Shown here: positions 51,180 through 59,919 of the stretch, piece after piece
Position numbering within the stretch: position 1 is the first letter of the stretch
Layout of the letters: each line of letters begins with the position of its first letter
Source of the DNA: Glaciimonas soli
GTDB taxonomy: Bacteria; Pseudomonadota; Gammaproteobacteria; Burkholderiales; Burkholderiaceae_D
Length of the DNA stretch: 64,000 nucleotides
Direction: 5' to 3'
Assembly: GCF_009497155.1 (NCBI RefSeq)
Contig: NZ_WINI01000008.1
Location: forward strand, 124,001 to 188,000
Program-made: the position numbers and the translations under genes
The notes under the pieces: generated by a model
Database searches by the model: none
Seen by the model: only the letters and a program-made list of their open reading frames with translations
What the model was told of the DNA's origin: nothing

Positions 51180-51642
51180 TGAAATTTCCTCTCACAACAG
51201 CAGCAATCATGGACAAGACCATTGCACCAACAGAAATGCAGGTTAAACGGTAGCGCAATTCGGTAAACCATGTAGGTAAGCCGTACCAGACAAACAAGCG
51301 CTTATCGACTTGGTACGCGGCGACAAAACCAAGCATCAACAATGGGAATCCATAAGCAAAAAACAATGTTGAACACCAGGCAATAACGGTAGGCATCACA
51401 CCCCAGATCAGCGCCTTTCTCGTGCGCTCAGCAGACAAGTCAGAGCGCAAGACCATCGCGCCCCAATGAATCCCACCCAAAAACGACAAGGCGGCTACAC
51501 CATACGCCATCTCGCCATGAATAAACTCGCTGACCCAATCAGGGCTGCCCAGCCAACAGGCCATCGTCAATAAAACGAAGGGAATCAGACCGACATAGCC
51601 CAAAATACGGATGAGACGTTGATTCAAAAAATGTGGATTCAT
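51172..51642 (-). CDS. DUF3429 membrane protein
   Basis: 156 residues with about five transmembrane helices: LGYVGLIPFVLLTMACWLG, YGVAALSFLGGIHWGAMVL, ALIWGVMPTVIAWCSTLFF and others. The GGIHWG segment is characteristic of DUF3429, a family without known function. It overlaps the M61 gene by eight bases, so the two are probably expressed together. Confidence 0.85.
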   Translation of the reverse strand: MNPHFLNQRLIRILGYVGLIPFVLLTMACWLGSPDWVSEFIHGEMAYGVAALSFLGGIHWGAMVLRSDLSAERTRKALIWGVMPTVIAWCSTLFFAYGFPLLMLGFVAAYQVDKRLFVWYGLPTWFTELRYRLTCISVGAMVLSMIAAVVRGNFNA

Positions 51643-51749
51643 GAGTATGGATGGCGGCGTAAAAGGCGATAGTGTAACCAGATCGTCACAAACTGCTAGC
51701 GTTGTGGTGAATTGTCGTGATGTGGATTACTCAAAAAACAAGCTAAAGG

Positions 51750-52349
51750 CTAGGACTGTGGTAAATCAGAGACGGTATCGATATCCAGCAAGATGCCAAT
51801 ATCATTTACCCTCACTTCCACTACAGGAAATTCACGCAACAAACTGCGCGCACCTTGATCCCCTTGAAGTTGTAATAACCGCGCCAGATGGTGGCGACTG
51901 AACCCGACTGGATTGCCGCGCCGCCCGTTGTAAGTTGGCACCGCAATGTCTGCTCCCTGTTGCAAGGCTGTGATCAATGATTGTACGGTAGTCTCTTTGA
52001 CAAAAGGCATGTCAGCCAATGCAATCACCCAGCCTGCAGCAGTGGCAGCATGTTGTAATCCGCACACCAACGACGCTGCCATGCCTTGATCCGCAGCGAT
52101 GCATTGCACTATCTCGCAAGCTACACATTCGGAGATAAATTCTGGCACCACTTCCCGGGCAACCACACACACTGGCAATGCTGACGACAAAATTGCCGCA
52201 GATTTCGCGAGGACGCTTACGCCATCCGGCAAAATCTGCAGCAATTTATTTTGGGTGCCACTCGCATCAAAACGTCGACCACGCCCTGCCGACAATAAAA
52301 TGCCGACGATTTGATGCGAACGATTAATTTGTGGAGTCACACTAAGCAC
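51750..52349 (-). CDS. MobA-like nucleotidyltransferase (molybdenum cofactor cytidylyl/guanylyltransferase type)
   Basis: 199 residues. NTP-binding motif LSAGRGRRF (19-27), metal-site Asp in ALADMPFV, and a C-terminal VPTYNGRRGNPVGFSR segment fit the MocA group, which adds CMP or GMP to molybdopterin. No molybdoenzyme genes are adjacent, so the substrate is an inference. The start is GTG at 52349. Four bases separate the stop of dsbC from this start. Confidence 0.85.
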   Translation of the reverse strand: MLSVTPQINRSHQIVGILLSAGRGRRFDASGTQNKLLQILPDGVSVLAKSAAILSSALPVCVVAREVVPEFISECVACEIVQCIAADQGMAASLVCGLQHAATAAGWVIALADMPFVKETTVQSLITALQQGADIAVPTYNGRRGNPVGFSRHHLARLLQLQGDQGARSLLREFPVVEVRVNDIGILLDIDTVSDLPQS

Positions 52350-52353
52350 TTTT

Positions 52354-53076
52354 TTACTTGATGGTGGCCAGTTTTTCTTCGAGTGTATTTACATCGACAT
52401 AGCCAGGAATACGTGAACCGTCAGCGAAGATGATCGTAGGTGTTCCGGTGACATTCAGCTTTTTGCCTAGCGCATAAACTTTGTCATTAGGCGAGACACA
52501 ACTAGCAGCCGAAGATGGAGGCAGTTTACCGTTCGCCATCCAGTCATTCCAGGCTTTGTTTTTGTCTGCACTACACCAGATATCTTTGGACTTGGTCGCT
52601 GAGTCAGGTGCCAGAATGTTGTACATGAAAACGTAAACAGTAATGTTATCCATGTCTTCGACGGTCTTACGGAATTTTTTGCAATAGCCGCAATTTGGGT
52701 CTTCAAACACAGCAATCACACGCTTGCCATTGCCTTTAACTGTCTTCATTGCCAAATCCAGCGGCAAATCTGTAAATTTCACTTTATTCACTTCATCGAG
52801 ACGCTCTCTGGTGAAATCGCGCGCGCTTTTCGAATCCAGAATACGTCCGACAAATATGTATTTCGCCTTCTCATCGGTGTACACAATATCGTTGCCGATA
52901 CGCACTTCGTACAAACCGGAATAAGGCGTCTTAGTCACCTGATCCACTTTAGCACCGTCACCCAAGCGCGGCTCTATCAGCTTTTTTACGGCAGTTTCTT
53001 GTGGCGTCTCCGCCATCACAGCGGTGGAGAACAATCCCAGCACCGCCGCTAGTAATACGACTTTTAATTTTGACAT
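52354..53076 (-). CDS. dsbC: Thiol:disulfide interchange protein DsbC
   Basis: Periplasmic disulfide isomerase. Signal peptide 1-22 (ending VMA), N-terminal dimerisation domain, hinge helix, and a thioredoxin domain with CGYC at 129-132 and cis-Pro in GTPTIIF. I choose the ATG at 53076 (MSKLKV) because GGGAATAGGA lies before it; an ATG at 53088 overlaps the stop of the upstream gene (TAATG) and adds four residues. 240 residues. Confidence 0.94.
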   Translation of the reverse strand: MSKLKVVLLAAVLGLFSTAVMAETPQETAVKKLIEPRLGDGAKVDQVTKTPYSGLYEVRIGNDIVYTDEKAKYIFVGRILDSKSARDFTRERLDEVNKVKFTDLPLDLAMKTVKGNGKRVIAVFEDPNCGYCKKFRKTVEDMDNITVYVFMYNILAPDSATKSKDIWCSADKNKAWNDWMANGKLPPSSAASCVSPNDKVYALGKKLNVTGTPTIIFADGSRIPGYVDVNTLEEKLATIK

Positions 53077-53087
53077 TCCTATTCCCA

Positions 53088-54413
53088 TTAGTTTTTTTCG
53101 TTTATTTGCTCGTATGATCGTCCCAAAGCGTGGCTAATCATCCTCCGCTTTAAGACCGGCAACTTATCCAGCAAGTTCAATCCAAAGTTCCGTGCTGCCC
53201 TCAACCCCGGGATTGGCGGAAGATCGGCGTCAAACAAGCGCGCCAAGCCATCGGTCGCAATTTGCATTGTGGCAATTTCTTCTTTCCGTGCCCGCGCATA
53301 ACGCGCCAACACTTTGACATCGCCACAATCACGTTGCCGTTCGCGCATTGCATCGCTTAACACTTTAATCAAAACGGCTACATCTCCAAAGCCGAGGTTC
53401 ATCCCATGTCCTGCCAAAGGGTGAACCACATGCGCAGCGTCACCAATTAAAGCAACCCGAGGCGCAACCAAGGCATGACTGCGAATAAAGGATAAGGGGA
53501 AACTTTGTACAGCCTCTGGTTGCAATGGTAGTAACTGGCCTAAAACGCCACCAGCCAACGCGGTCAGCCGCTCTGCACATTGCGTCAAAGACTCGCTTAA
53601 TAACGTGTCAGCGAGCGCATTAGGCGCAGACCAGACCAGCGATACGCGCTGCCCTGCCAATGGCAGCAAAGCGACGATACCTTCATTTTCTGTAAACCAT
53701 TGATGCGCAATACCGTGATGCGGGCGCTCAGTAGAAAAATTCGCCACGATCGCACGTTGATAGTAAGAACGATAATCTATGCCGATATCGCACTGATTAC
53801 GTACCCAAGATTGCGCTCCGTCTGCACCAATCAGCAGTGTTGACTTCAACACAGTGCCATCCTCTAAATGCAGAGTTGCCATATCGGCAGAAATGTCCAT
53901 TTGCCGTGCACGACCATTGATCACGCGCACATTCTGCGCAAATTTCAAGGCAGCATCCAGCGCCTGGTTAAGATTGCGATCTTCAATTATCCATGCCAAC
54001 GCATCGGTACGTGCACTAAATGCATCAAAACCCACACTACCGGCATTCTCTGCGACGCCGCCTTTGACCTGCATACTGTCCACCGCCGTCACGCGCGCGT
54101 CATCCAACGCATCCCAGACTTTGAGCGACGACAACAACGCACGCGCAACATGGTTCAAAGCATAAACCCGCGTATCCCAGGCAGACTGATCCACAGCGCT
54201 GCGATTGCTCCTATCAGATAAGGGCGGCGCTCCCAACAACACAACCCGTAATCCAGCTTGCGCCAGTCCCAATGCCGCCGTTTTACCGACAGCACCATTC
54301 CCAACGATACAAATATCGTAATGAATAATATTATTTTGCGTATTTTGCGCAGCCGCAGAATCAGCATTGCTGCCGCCTGACAGCGGTTTTTGAGGTGATT
54401 TGATATCGTTCAT
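53088..54413 (-). CDS. UbiH/UbiF/VisC-family FAD-dependent hydroxylase
   Basis: Flavin monooxygenase that hydroxylates the ring of ubiquinone precursors. FAD motif near the start (DICIVGNGAVGKTAALGLAQ), and the second FAD motif GDAAHVVHPLAGHGMNLG in the C-terminal half. 441 residues. Whether it is UbiH, UbiF or UbiI cannot be told from sequence alone. The dsbC gene follows with overlap or near-overlap, so they likely form one operon. Confidence 0.9.
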   Translation of the reverse strand: MNDIKSPQKPLSGGSNADSAAAQNTQNNIIHYDICIVGNGAVGKTAALGLAQAGLRVVLLGAPPLSDRSNRSAVDQSAWDTRVYALNHVARALLSSLKVWDALDDARVTAVDSMQVKGGVAENAGSVGFDAFSARTDALAWIIEDRNLNQALDAALKFAQNVRVINGRARQMDISADMATLHLEDGTVLKSTLLIGADGAQSWVRNQCDIGIDYRSYYQRAIVANFSTERPHHGIAHQWFTENEGIVALLPLAGQRVSLVWSAPNALADTLLSESLTQCAERLTALAGGVLGQLLPLQPEAVQSFPLSFIRSHALVAPRVALIGDAAHVVHPLAGHGMNLGFGDVAVLIKVLSDAMRERQRDCGDVKVLARYARARKEEIATMQIATDGLARLFDADLPPIPGLRAARNFGLNLLDKLPVLKRRMISHALGRSYEQINEKN

Positions 54414-54535
54414 GGCAACATTATAACGACTACAGGAGACTTCTTCGAATCTGTCGCGAGCCGGCCAATATTGCCCAGCAGACCAAGAAATAAACTAATA
54501 AATAAACTTAATTTAAAAAAATTTGCGTAAGGGGG

Positions 54536-54563
54536 TTGCGAACTAAAAATATCTTGCTATAAT
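54536..54563 (+). promoter_or_regulatory. promoter of tRNA-Phe
   Basis: TTGCGA (54536-54541), 16-base spacer, perfect TATAAT (54558-54563), followed by GC-rich CTCGC just before the tRNA, resembling a stringent discriminator. Confidence 0.8.
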
Positions 54564-54573
54564 CTCGCTCCTT

Positions 54574-54649
54574 GGCCTGGTAGCTCAGTCGGTAGAGCAG
54601 AGGATTGAAAATCCTTGTGTCGGTGGTTCGATTCCGCCCCGGGCCACCA
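54574..54649 (+). tRNA. tRNA-Phe (GAA)
   Basis: 76-base cloverleaf with encoded CCA. Acceptor stem GGCCTGG pairs with CCGGGCC (one U-G), D arm GCTC...GAGC, anticodon stem AGGATT-GAA-AATCCT region, T arm with GGTTCGATTCC, and ACCA end. The anticodon GAA identifies phenylalanine. Confidence 0.98.
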
Positions 54650-54667
54650 AATTAGATGTACTTGATG

Positions 54668-54705
54668 AAGCAGCCCTACCTTTTGGTAGCGCTGCTTTTT
54701 TCATT
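54668..54705 (+). terminator. terminator after tRNA-Phe
   Basis: AAGCAGC (54668-54674) pairs with GCTGCTT (54691-54697), with an inner CTACC/GGTAG stem, followed by TTTT. Confidence 0.82.
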
Positions 54706-54829
54706 TCAGCCTGCTATTTCCGTTGGCCTCCACGCATTTGTCGCAAACTCGCATAGCACTGAGTAGTGTCCTAATTTTTTAATTGCTGGTTTTGGTGAAA
54801 ATGATGATGTTGCCTATTTGCGATTCTTT

Positions 54830-55162
54830 TTAATTGATTCGCAATAATCTCCGCGTCAGCAGCGCACTCATATCGCGCCGTGCGTCGACAACGATATGAA
54901 TATAAATGACGTCTTGCCGGACTTCATAAATGATGCGATTCATTCCAGACAAAATCTGTCTGTATTGGGTGAGATTCAATTTCTCAACCTCTTCTGGAAT
55001 GAAAGCTGTTTGTGGTAAATTTTGCAGATTCCGGATCGCTTCTTTTATATTGGCGTAGCTAATGCGCCAGGTGTCTATAGAAAAGTTTTTGAGTATGTAG
55101 GTCCTGAGTTCTTTCAGGCCCTGCTCTGCCGAATCTAGTACGACGACACTGAAACCCTTCAA
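54830..55162 (-). CDS. RelE/ParE-type toxin of a toxin-antitoxin pair
   Basis: 110 residues of the RelE/ParE superfamily: VVLDSAEQGLKELRTYILKNF near the start, then QYRQILSGMNRIIYEV and VIYIHIVVDARRDM with the usual C-terminal Arg-rich end. It may be an mRNA interferase or gyrase poison; the sequence alone does not decide. The start is TTG at 55162, overlapping the antitoxin's TGA (TTGA), and no ribosome site precedes it closely, so translation is probably coupled to the antitoxin. Confidence 0.82.
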   Translation of the reverse strand: MKGFSVVVLDSAEQGLKELRTYILKNFSIDTWRISYANIKEAIRNLQNLPQTAFIPEEVEKLNLTQYRQILSGMNRIIYEVRQDVIYIHIVVDARRDMSALLTRRLLRIN

Positions 55163-55434
55163 TGATCTGCCGTGTCCAAATCGGCAAACACCTCCTCAGC
55201 ATCACGATACTTGCCTTGTTCAATTTCACGATTACCGAGCGCCAGTATTTTTAGTAGTGCCAGCGTTTCTTCTTGTTCTTCAAAGCTCTTCACGTCCATG
55301 ACGACTAGCTTGGCTTCACCATTTTGTGTAATCAGCATAGGCTCACGATTTTCCGTGACGTCTTTGATAATTTCGGCAGCGTGACTTTTGAGATAGCTGA
55401 TGGGCTTTACCTGAGTGGAAAATTTAATGATCAG
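55159..55434 (-). CDS. Phd/YefM-type antitoxin with non-canonical start
   Basis: The frame reads as a complete Phd/YefM antitoxin, beginning IIKFSTQVKPISYLK and continuing AAEIIKDV, MLITQNGEAKLVVMD, then an acidic toxin-binding tail. It is open from a TAG just upstream but contains no ATG, GTG or TTG before the domain. The first usable codon is CTG at 55434 (or ATC/ATT at 55431/55428). An internal ATG (MLITQNG) would remove half the DNA-binding domain, leaving 59 residues. Either an unusual start codon is used or the original ATG has been lost. Confidence 0.7.
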   Translation of the reverse strand: MIIKFSTQVKPISYLKSHAAEIIKDVTENREPMLITQNGEAKLVVMDVKSFEEQEETLALLKILALGNREIEQGKYRDAEEVFADLDTADH

Positions 55435-55658
55435 GCCTCGGTTGAATTTGAGCGAGGACTAATTTTAGACCGAATTAAGTCTCAAGCGCAGATTGTGAAT
55501 GGGTTGGTATTTGTACTACTTTCGATAAAATAACAATTAAGTATTAAATTATCAAATACGCTACCACAATGCCTGTTAGTAGAAAAATTCCCAGATACAC
55601 CTATGTAAATCAATTATTTAGGTGTTTCGGCAGTTAACGTGCCCTGCCCGAACCACCA

Positions 55659-55706
55659 AAACAAAAATGGGTTAGCGCCGTAATTGGCACTAACCCATTT
55701 TTGTTT
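55659..55706. terminator. long bidirectional terminator hairpin
   Basis: 21-base arms, AAACAAAAATGGGTTAGCGC (from 55659) and the complement ending at 55706, with a single G-T/A mismatch, 6-base loop, and T-rich flanks on both strands. It ends the M20/DUF3100 transcript. The rest of the gap (55435-55658) is A/T-rich without visible genes. Confidence 0.85.
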
Positions 55707-55779
55707 CGCAGCTTTGATAGACGCTTGGCAGGAATAAGCGGACAGAATTCCGACGCAGCGATTAAGGTATGGCTGACAT

Positions 55780-56940
55780 TTACGCTGCAGATCCGCGCAT
55801 CGTAGTGCGCACCAGTTCGACCCAGTATGCGGCGCCGATCGCCAACGCATCGTCATTGAAATCATAATGCGGGTTGTGTAAAGGCACCGATGTATCGCGG
55901 TCCACACCCATCCAGATATACGCTCCGGGTTTGGCATTCAACATGAAAGCAAAATCTTCCGATGCCATTGACGGAACGCAGTCCCAGTTAACTTTATCTT
56001 CGCCCACGGTTGCGGTTGCCGCGAGAATCGCGATATCTGTTTCGGCAGCGGTGTTGATGGTCGCCGGATACGCGTAATTGTATGCAACAGTTGCCGTTGC
56101 GCCGTGCGTCTTGGCGGTGCCTTCACTGAGTTCGACCAGCAGTTCATGGATACGGCGTTGTGTCACCATTGAAAAGCAACGCACCGTACCTCTGATTATC
56201 GCGTTATCGGGCAAGACATTCCAGGCTTCTCCACCGTGTATTTGCGTGACACTGACCACTGCAGTTTCTTGCGGCGGCAGGCGGCGGCTGACGATGGTTT
56301 GCAACGCTAGCACCAGATGACTGGCGCAGACGAGAGAGTCGATGGATTTCTCTGGCATCGCCGCATGACCGCCTTGACCCTGAATCTGAATTTCGAAGGT
56401 GTCAAAGGACGCCATCATCGGGCCATGGTTGATCGCAAAGCGCCCTAACGGCAGTCCTGGCCAGTTGTGCAGACCGAATACCATGTCGCACGGGAATCGC
56501 TCAAACAGGCCATCTTCAACCATTGCGCGACCACCGCCAGCGGCCTCTTCTGCTGGTTGAAAGATGAAATTGATCGTACCCTGCCACTCCTTATTCTGAC
56601 TCAATGCGACCGCAGCGCCGAGTAGCATCGCGGTGTGTCCGTCATGTCCACACGCATGCATCTTGCCGTCATGTTGGGACTTATGCGCGAACGCATTTTT
56701 TTCCAGTAATGGCAGCGCATCCATATCGGCGCGCAAACCAATCTTAGGCCCATCTCCTCTTGTCAATGTACCGACGACGCCAGTACGGCCAACGCCTTCC
56801 TGCACCGTAATGCCGTTTGCGCGCATTACCGTTGCGACTAACCTGGCGGTCGACACTTCCTCGAATGCCATCTCCGGGCATGCATGTAACGTATGGCGCC
56901 ATTTAGTCATTTCGGCGACCAGGTTTTTATCAATAGACAT
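55780..56940 (-). CDS. M20-family amidohydrolase (aminoacylase/hippurate-hydrolase type)
   Basis: Zinc hydrolase that cleaves N-acyl bonds of amino acids or similar amides. Metal ligands are visible as CGHDGH (Cys97, His99) and AEEAAGGG (Glu131/132), with FGLHNWPGLPLG and the GGHAAMP dimerisation-domain motif. The ATG at 56940 is preferred over GTG at 56943 by spacing to AAAGG; 386 residues. It follows the DUF3100 membrane gene by about 60 bases, so uptake and hydrolysis of one substrate is a fair inference. Confidence 0.92.
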   Translation of the reverse strand: MSIDKNLVAEMTKWRHTLHACPEMAFEEVSTARLVATVMRANGITVQEGVGRTGVVGTLTRGDGPKIGLRADMDALPLLEKNAFAHKSQHDGKMHACGHDGHTAMLLGAAVALSQNKEWQGTINFIFQPAEEAAGGGRAMVEDGLFERFPCDMVFGLHNWPGLPLGRFAINHGPMMASFDTFEIQIQGQGGHAAMPEKSIDSLVCASHLVLALQTIVSRRLPPQETAVVSVTQIHGGEAWNVLPDNAIIRGTVRCFSMVTQRRIHELLVELSEGTAKTHGATATVAYNYAYPATINTAAETDIAILAATATVGEDKVNWDCVPSMASEDFAFMLNAKPGAYIWMGVDRDTSVPLHNPHYDFNDDALAIGAAYWVELVRTTMRGSAA

Positions 56941-57003
56941 CACTTACCTTTCTAACGTGTAACTGTGCGGACCATGTCCGCAAAATTTTGCTTTCTTGCG
57001 TTT

Positions 57004-58344
57004 TTAATGTTTGAAAAACTGCGCAATTAAGGTTGCGCCGAGGAACGTTCCCGCGTTCGCGGCGAACGAAACGACGACGATTCTCCATCCCAGTCGGCGG
57101 AATGCCGGAATATCCTTGGCGATCGACAAGCCAGCGAAGGTGAGCATTGGCGTGATAAGGGCCAGGAAATTGATCTTCCCGGTCAGTACATTGATCTGAT
57201 CCGCCCATGGGCATATTGGGGAAGTCAAAGCCATCGCTATCAACGATACCCAACATACTGCAGGGATTTTCTTGCCCGTAGCGTGGTTCAGCAACACGCC
57301 GACCAGTACCGCGATCAAGACGATCACCATCCCGGGAATCGAATCAATTGGATTGCTGCCGCGCGCGATCCAGTCGCCAATCATTGCCAGACCAGCCGAC
57401 AATACCCAGGCGCAGATTATCCCTGTCGGACCTAAAGCAGCGTTGTGATTTACGACATGTTCCACTTTCGCTTCTTCCGGCTGCGTCGTTGAAGAAGATC
57501 TTCTGCCCAGAATCGGCTCCATGATGCGATAACCCCAGACCGCCATCGGCAACGAGATAAACAGCGTGAAGTAGGTGCCGATAGTGGTTGTAATGAGATT
57601 GCTGGCCGCTGCGAACGTCATGACTTGTTTAGCGATTTCCGGCGTCTGTTGCGCAGCGATCGCGCCAGAGGCGGCGGCCATCATGCTGCCAGAGCCAACG
57701 CCGGATCCCATCGCCAAAGCGATCGGATCGAAGATATTTAGACTGGCAATAAAACCTGCAAAAATGGCAATGAACACCGCGCCGAATACCGTGCCGGTCA
57801 GATATTCAGCCAGCACGCCGCGTCCCTCAGGAGAGTCCATGCCGTACTTTTCGCCAATGATGGCAAGGCTAGGTTCGCGCCCCACGGAAAATGTCGCACC
57901 GATGGCTTCACGCTTGATTCCCAATAGCAACGCTAACGGCAAGCCAAACAGGATCGTACCGACGAAATGCCCGAATTCCTGAAACACCAGTGCCCATCCC
58001 GTTGCGACAATCTGCGGTAACGACGACCCCACTAACAGGCCAAGTTTTGCAACGAAAAGTAGTAGTGCCGGCTGCAGTATCATTGCCGCATTAAATTGCA
58101 TGCTGGTTTCGATACGCAATGGTGCCGGCAGGCGATTTTTTGCCAAGCCAAGCGCAGCGCCTATCAATAGCGCCCAAATCATCGGCAACAACACAATCTT
58201 GCCGGGCCCGATGTTGAAGGTGAAGGAACCAATCAATTCGGCAATAACAATGATTATCGCTGCGAAAATATACAGCTTCACAAAGCCAAAACTGTCATTG
58301 GTGCTCGTCGTTTTATAGTTGCTTATTGTTTTATAGTTGTTCAT
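57004..58344 (-). CDS. DUF3100 multi-pass membrane protein
   Basis: 446 residues with about ten transmembrane helices. GATFSVGREPSLAIIGEKYG and DSPEGRGVLAEYLTGTVFG match what I know of the DUF3100 family, which has no proven function. A repeated glycine/serine segment (GSGVGSGSMMAAASGAIAA) recalls substrate-site loops of secondary transporters. GGAG lies five bases before the ATG. Paired with an M20 hydrolase and a divergent LysR regulator, it may import acylated amino acids. Confidence 0.85.
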   Translation of the reverse strand: MNNYKTISNYKTTSTNDSFGFVKLYIFAAIIIVIAELIGSFTFNIGPGKIVLLPMIWALLIGAALGLAKNRLPAPLRIETSMQFNAAMILQPALLLFVAKLGLLVGSSLPQIVATGWALVFQEFGHFVGTILFGLPLALLLGIKREAIGATFSVGREPSLAIIGEKYGMDSPEGRGVLAEYLTGTVFGAVFIAIFAGFIASLNIFDPIALAMGSGVGSGSMMAAASGAIAAQQTPEIAKQVMTFAAASNLITTTIGTYFTLFISLPMAVWGYRIMEPILGRRSSSTTQPEEAKVEHVVNHNAALGPTGIICAWVLSAGLAMIGDWIARGSNPIDSIPGMVIVLIAVLVGVLLNHATGKKIPAVCWVSLIAMALTSPICPWADQINVLTGKINFLALITPMLTFAGLSIAKDIPAFRRLGWRIVVVSFAANAGTFLGATLIAQFFKH

Positions 58345-58433
58345 CTTGTCTCCTTTTTTACCGCAAAAGAATGCATCAGCCTGGCTGTGCGAAGGCGATC
58401 ATGCATCCATTCCGATCTATAATCAACATCACT

Positions 58434-58464
58434 GGATAACAATATCCGTTCTGATTTTTAGAAC
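58434..58464. promoter_or_regulatory. candidate LysR operators in the divergent gap
   Basis: GGATAACAATATCC (58434-58447) has GGATA/TATCC arms, immediately followed by GTTCT-N7-AGAAC (58448-58464). Both lie between the divergent DUF3100 and LysR starts, where a LysR regulator usually binds. Confidence 0.5.
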
Positions 58465-58479
58465 ACGAAAGTCGACAAT

Positions 58480-59391
58480 ATGTATGAAACAGTCAACGAA
58501 GCGCGCATCATTTATCTGTTCGAATCGATACAGCGCGGCACCATGCGGGCGGCCGCAGACGCGTTGAGTATCGCGCCTTCGGCAGTAAGCCGGCAAATCG
58601 CGTTGCTGGAACAGGAGCTGGCCATTCCGCTCATTGAGCGTCATACACGTGGCGTCAAACCGACTGAAGCAGGAAGGCTCTTGCTTGCGTATTTTCGCGA
58701 ACAGCGCGCTCATCAAGATGATCTTCTGTCCCAGTTGCAGGAACTGAGAGGCCTGCGCAGAGGCACTGTTCGAATTGCGTTGGGCGAAGGATTTGTTTCG
58801 GATTTAATGGCCGGACCGCTGGCCAAACTGGGTTCGAATTACAGTGATATTTCCATCGTCCTTGATGTGGCGGGAACCAACGAGGTGATGCAGAGAGTCT
58901 GCGAAGATGAGGCAGAAATTGGCCTGATAATGAATCCTCCGCCGGACACCAAGATTGTGTCGCGCAAGATTAGCAAGCAACCGATACTTGCGATTGTTGG
59001 GCCAGACTTCCCCTTGCTAGGAAGAAAGGAGCCGGTCAAGATCACCGAATTTCTGGATTATCCGCTGGCACTCAATCATCCTACGTTTGGAATGCGGCAA
59101 ATACTTCAACTAGTTGAACAAACCGAAAAAATCAGACTGACACCGCATCTGACAACAAACTCGTTCTATATACTGCGGCAATATGTGAAGCTGCAACTGG
59201 GCGTGACTTTCCTTCCAGCCTTCGTTGTCAGAAGCGAGCTTGAAGCGGGTGAGCTGTTTGCGATTCCGATCGAGCAACCGATTCTGGAAAATGCTGAAGC
59301 GCATCTGATCACGCGCACCGGCCGCAAACTGTCAATTGGTGCAAATAAGATGTTGCAATACATGGCATCTGGCATGTCATCGTTACGATAA
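58480..59391 (+). CDS. LysR-family transcriptional regulator
   Basis: 303 residues. N-terminal winged helix-turn-helix (1-65) with GTMRAAADALSIAPSAVSRQIALLEQ (in part), then a periplasmic-binding-protein-like effector domain (about 90-295). Divergent to the DUF3100/M20 pair with 135 bases between, the normal arrangement for a LysR regulator controlling its neighbour. The effector may be the transported or released compound. Confidence 0.92.
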   Translation: MYETVNEARIIYLFESIQRGTMRAAADALSIAPSAVSRQIALLEQELAIPLIERHTRGVKPTEAGRLLLAYFREQRAHQDDLLSQLQELRGLRRGTVRIALGEGFVSDLMAGPLAKLGSNYSDISIVLDVAGTNEVMQRVCEDEAEIGLIMNPPPDTKIVSRKISKQPILAIVGPDFPLLGRKEPVKITEFLDYPLALNHPTFGMRQILQLVEQTEKIRLTPHLTTNSFYILRQYVKLQLGVTFLPAFVVRSELEAGELFAIPIEQPILENAEAHLITRTGRKLSIGANKMLQYMASGMSSLR

Positions 59392-59424
59392 CGGTCTATA
59401 CACTGCATCATTTATAATGCGTCC

Positions 59425-59847
59425 ATGCTTCGTTACCTCAACATCATACTGATATGGCTTTTGGCATTTGCATTGCCGGTGCAAGGCTTTGCTGCGGCCA
59501 GCATGTTGGGTTGCGAAAGTAGCCATCATCGCTACACGACGACCGTGCAATGTGGTGACAATGTGACTGGCGCTCAGGGAAATCACGCGCAACCAGCCGC
59601 AGTTCAAAACGAAAGCAAACATTCCCATCAGTCTTTGGAAAAAAATCCGCTAAACAGTTCTCACCATGCCGACGCGCAATGCCAACTCTGTGCGGCGTTC
59701 TGTTTGAGCGCCGCAATGGCACCACCTTCGGCGCCAGATGCGCTTGCTCGCGCCGCAGATTCAATTCCATCCTCAACGTTAGAAGTCCATTTCACTACGC
59801 ACTTCCCTGATGGGATCGAACGCCCTCCACACACTTTCTTCATTTAA
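59425..59847 (+). CDS. small secreted His/Cys-rich protein, perhaps copper-related
   Basis: 140 residues with a signal peptide (LIWLLAFALPVQGFAA). The mature part has possible metal ligands: CESSHHRY, ESKHSHQS, SSHHADAQCQLCAAFC. I do not recognise a family with certainty; the layout recalls DUF2946/CopL-like proteins near copper genes. A cupredoxin gene follows 72 bases later, which supports a copper role by context only. Confidence 0.65.
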   Translation: MLRYLNIILIWLLAFALPVQGFAAASMLGCESSHHRYTTTVQCGDNVTGAQGNHAQPAAVQNESKHSHQSLEKNPLNSSHHADAQCQLCAAFCLSAAMAPPSAPDALARAADSIPSSTLEVHFTTHFPDGIERPPHTFFI

Positions 59848-59919
59848 ATTTCGCATCTCTAGATACTATGTTCGCGCATAGCTTGTATCTGTAATATGTT
59901 TTTTAATTGAAAGATAAGC

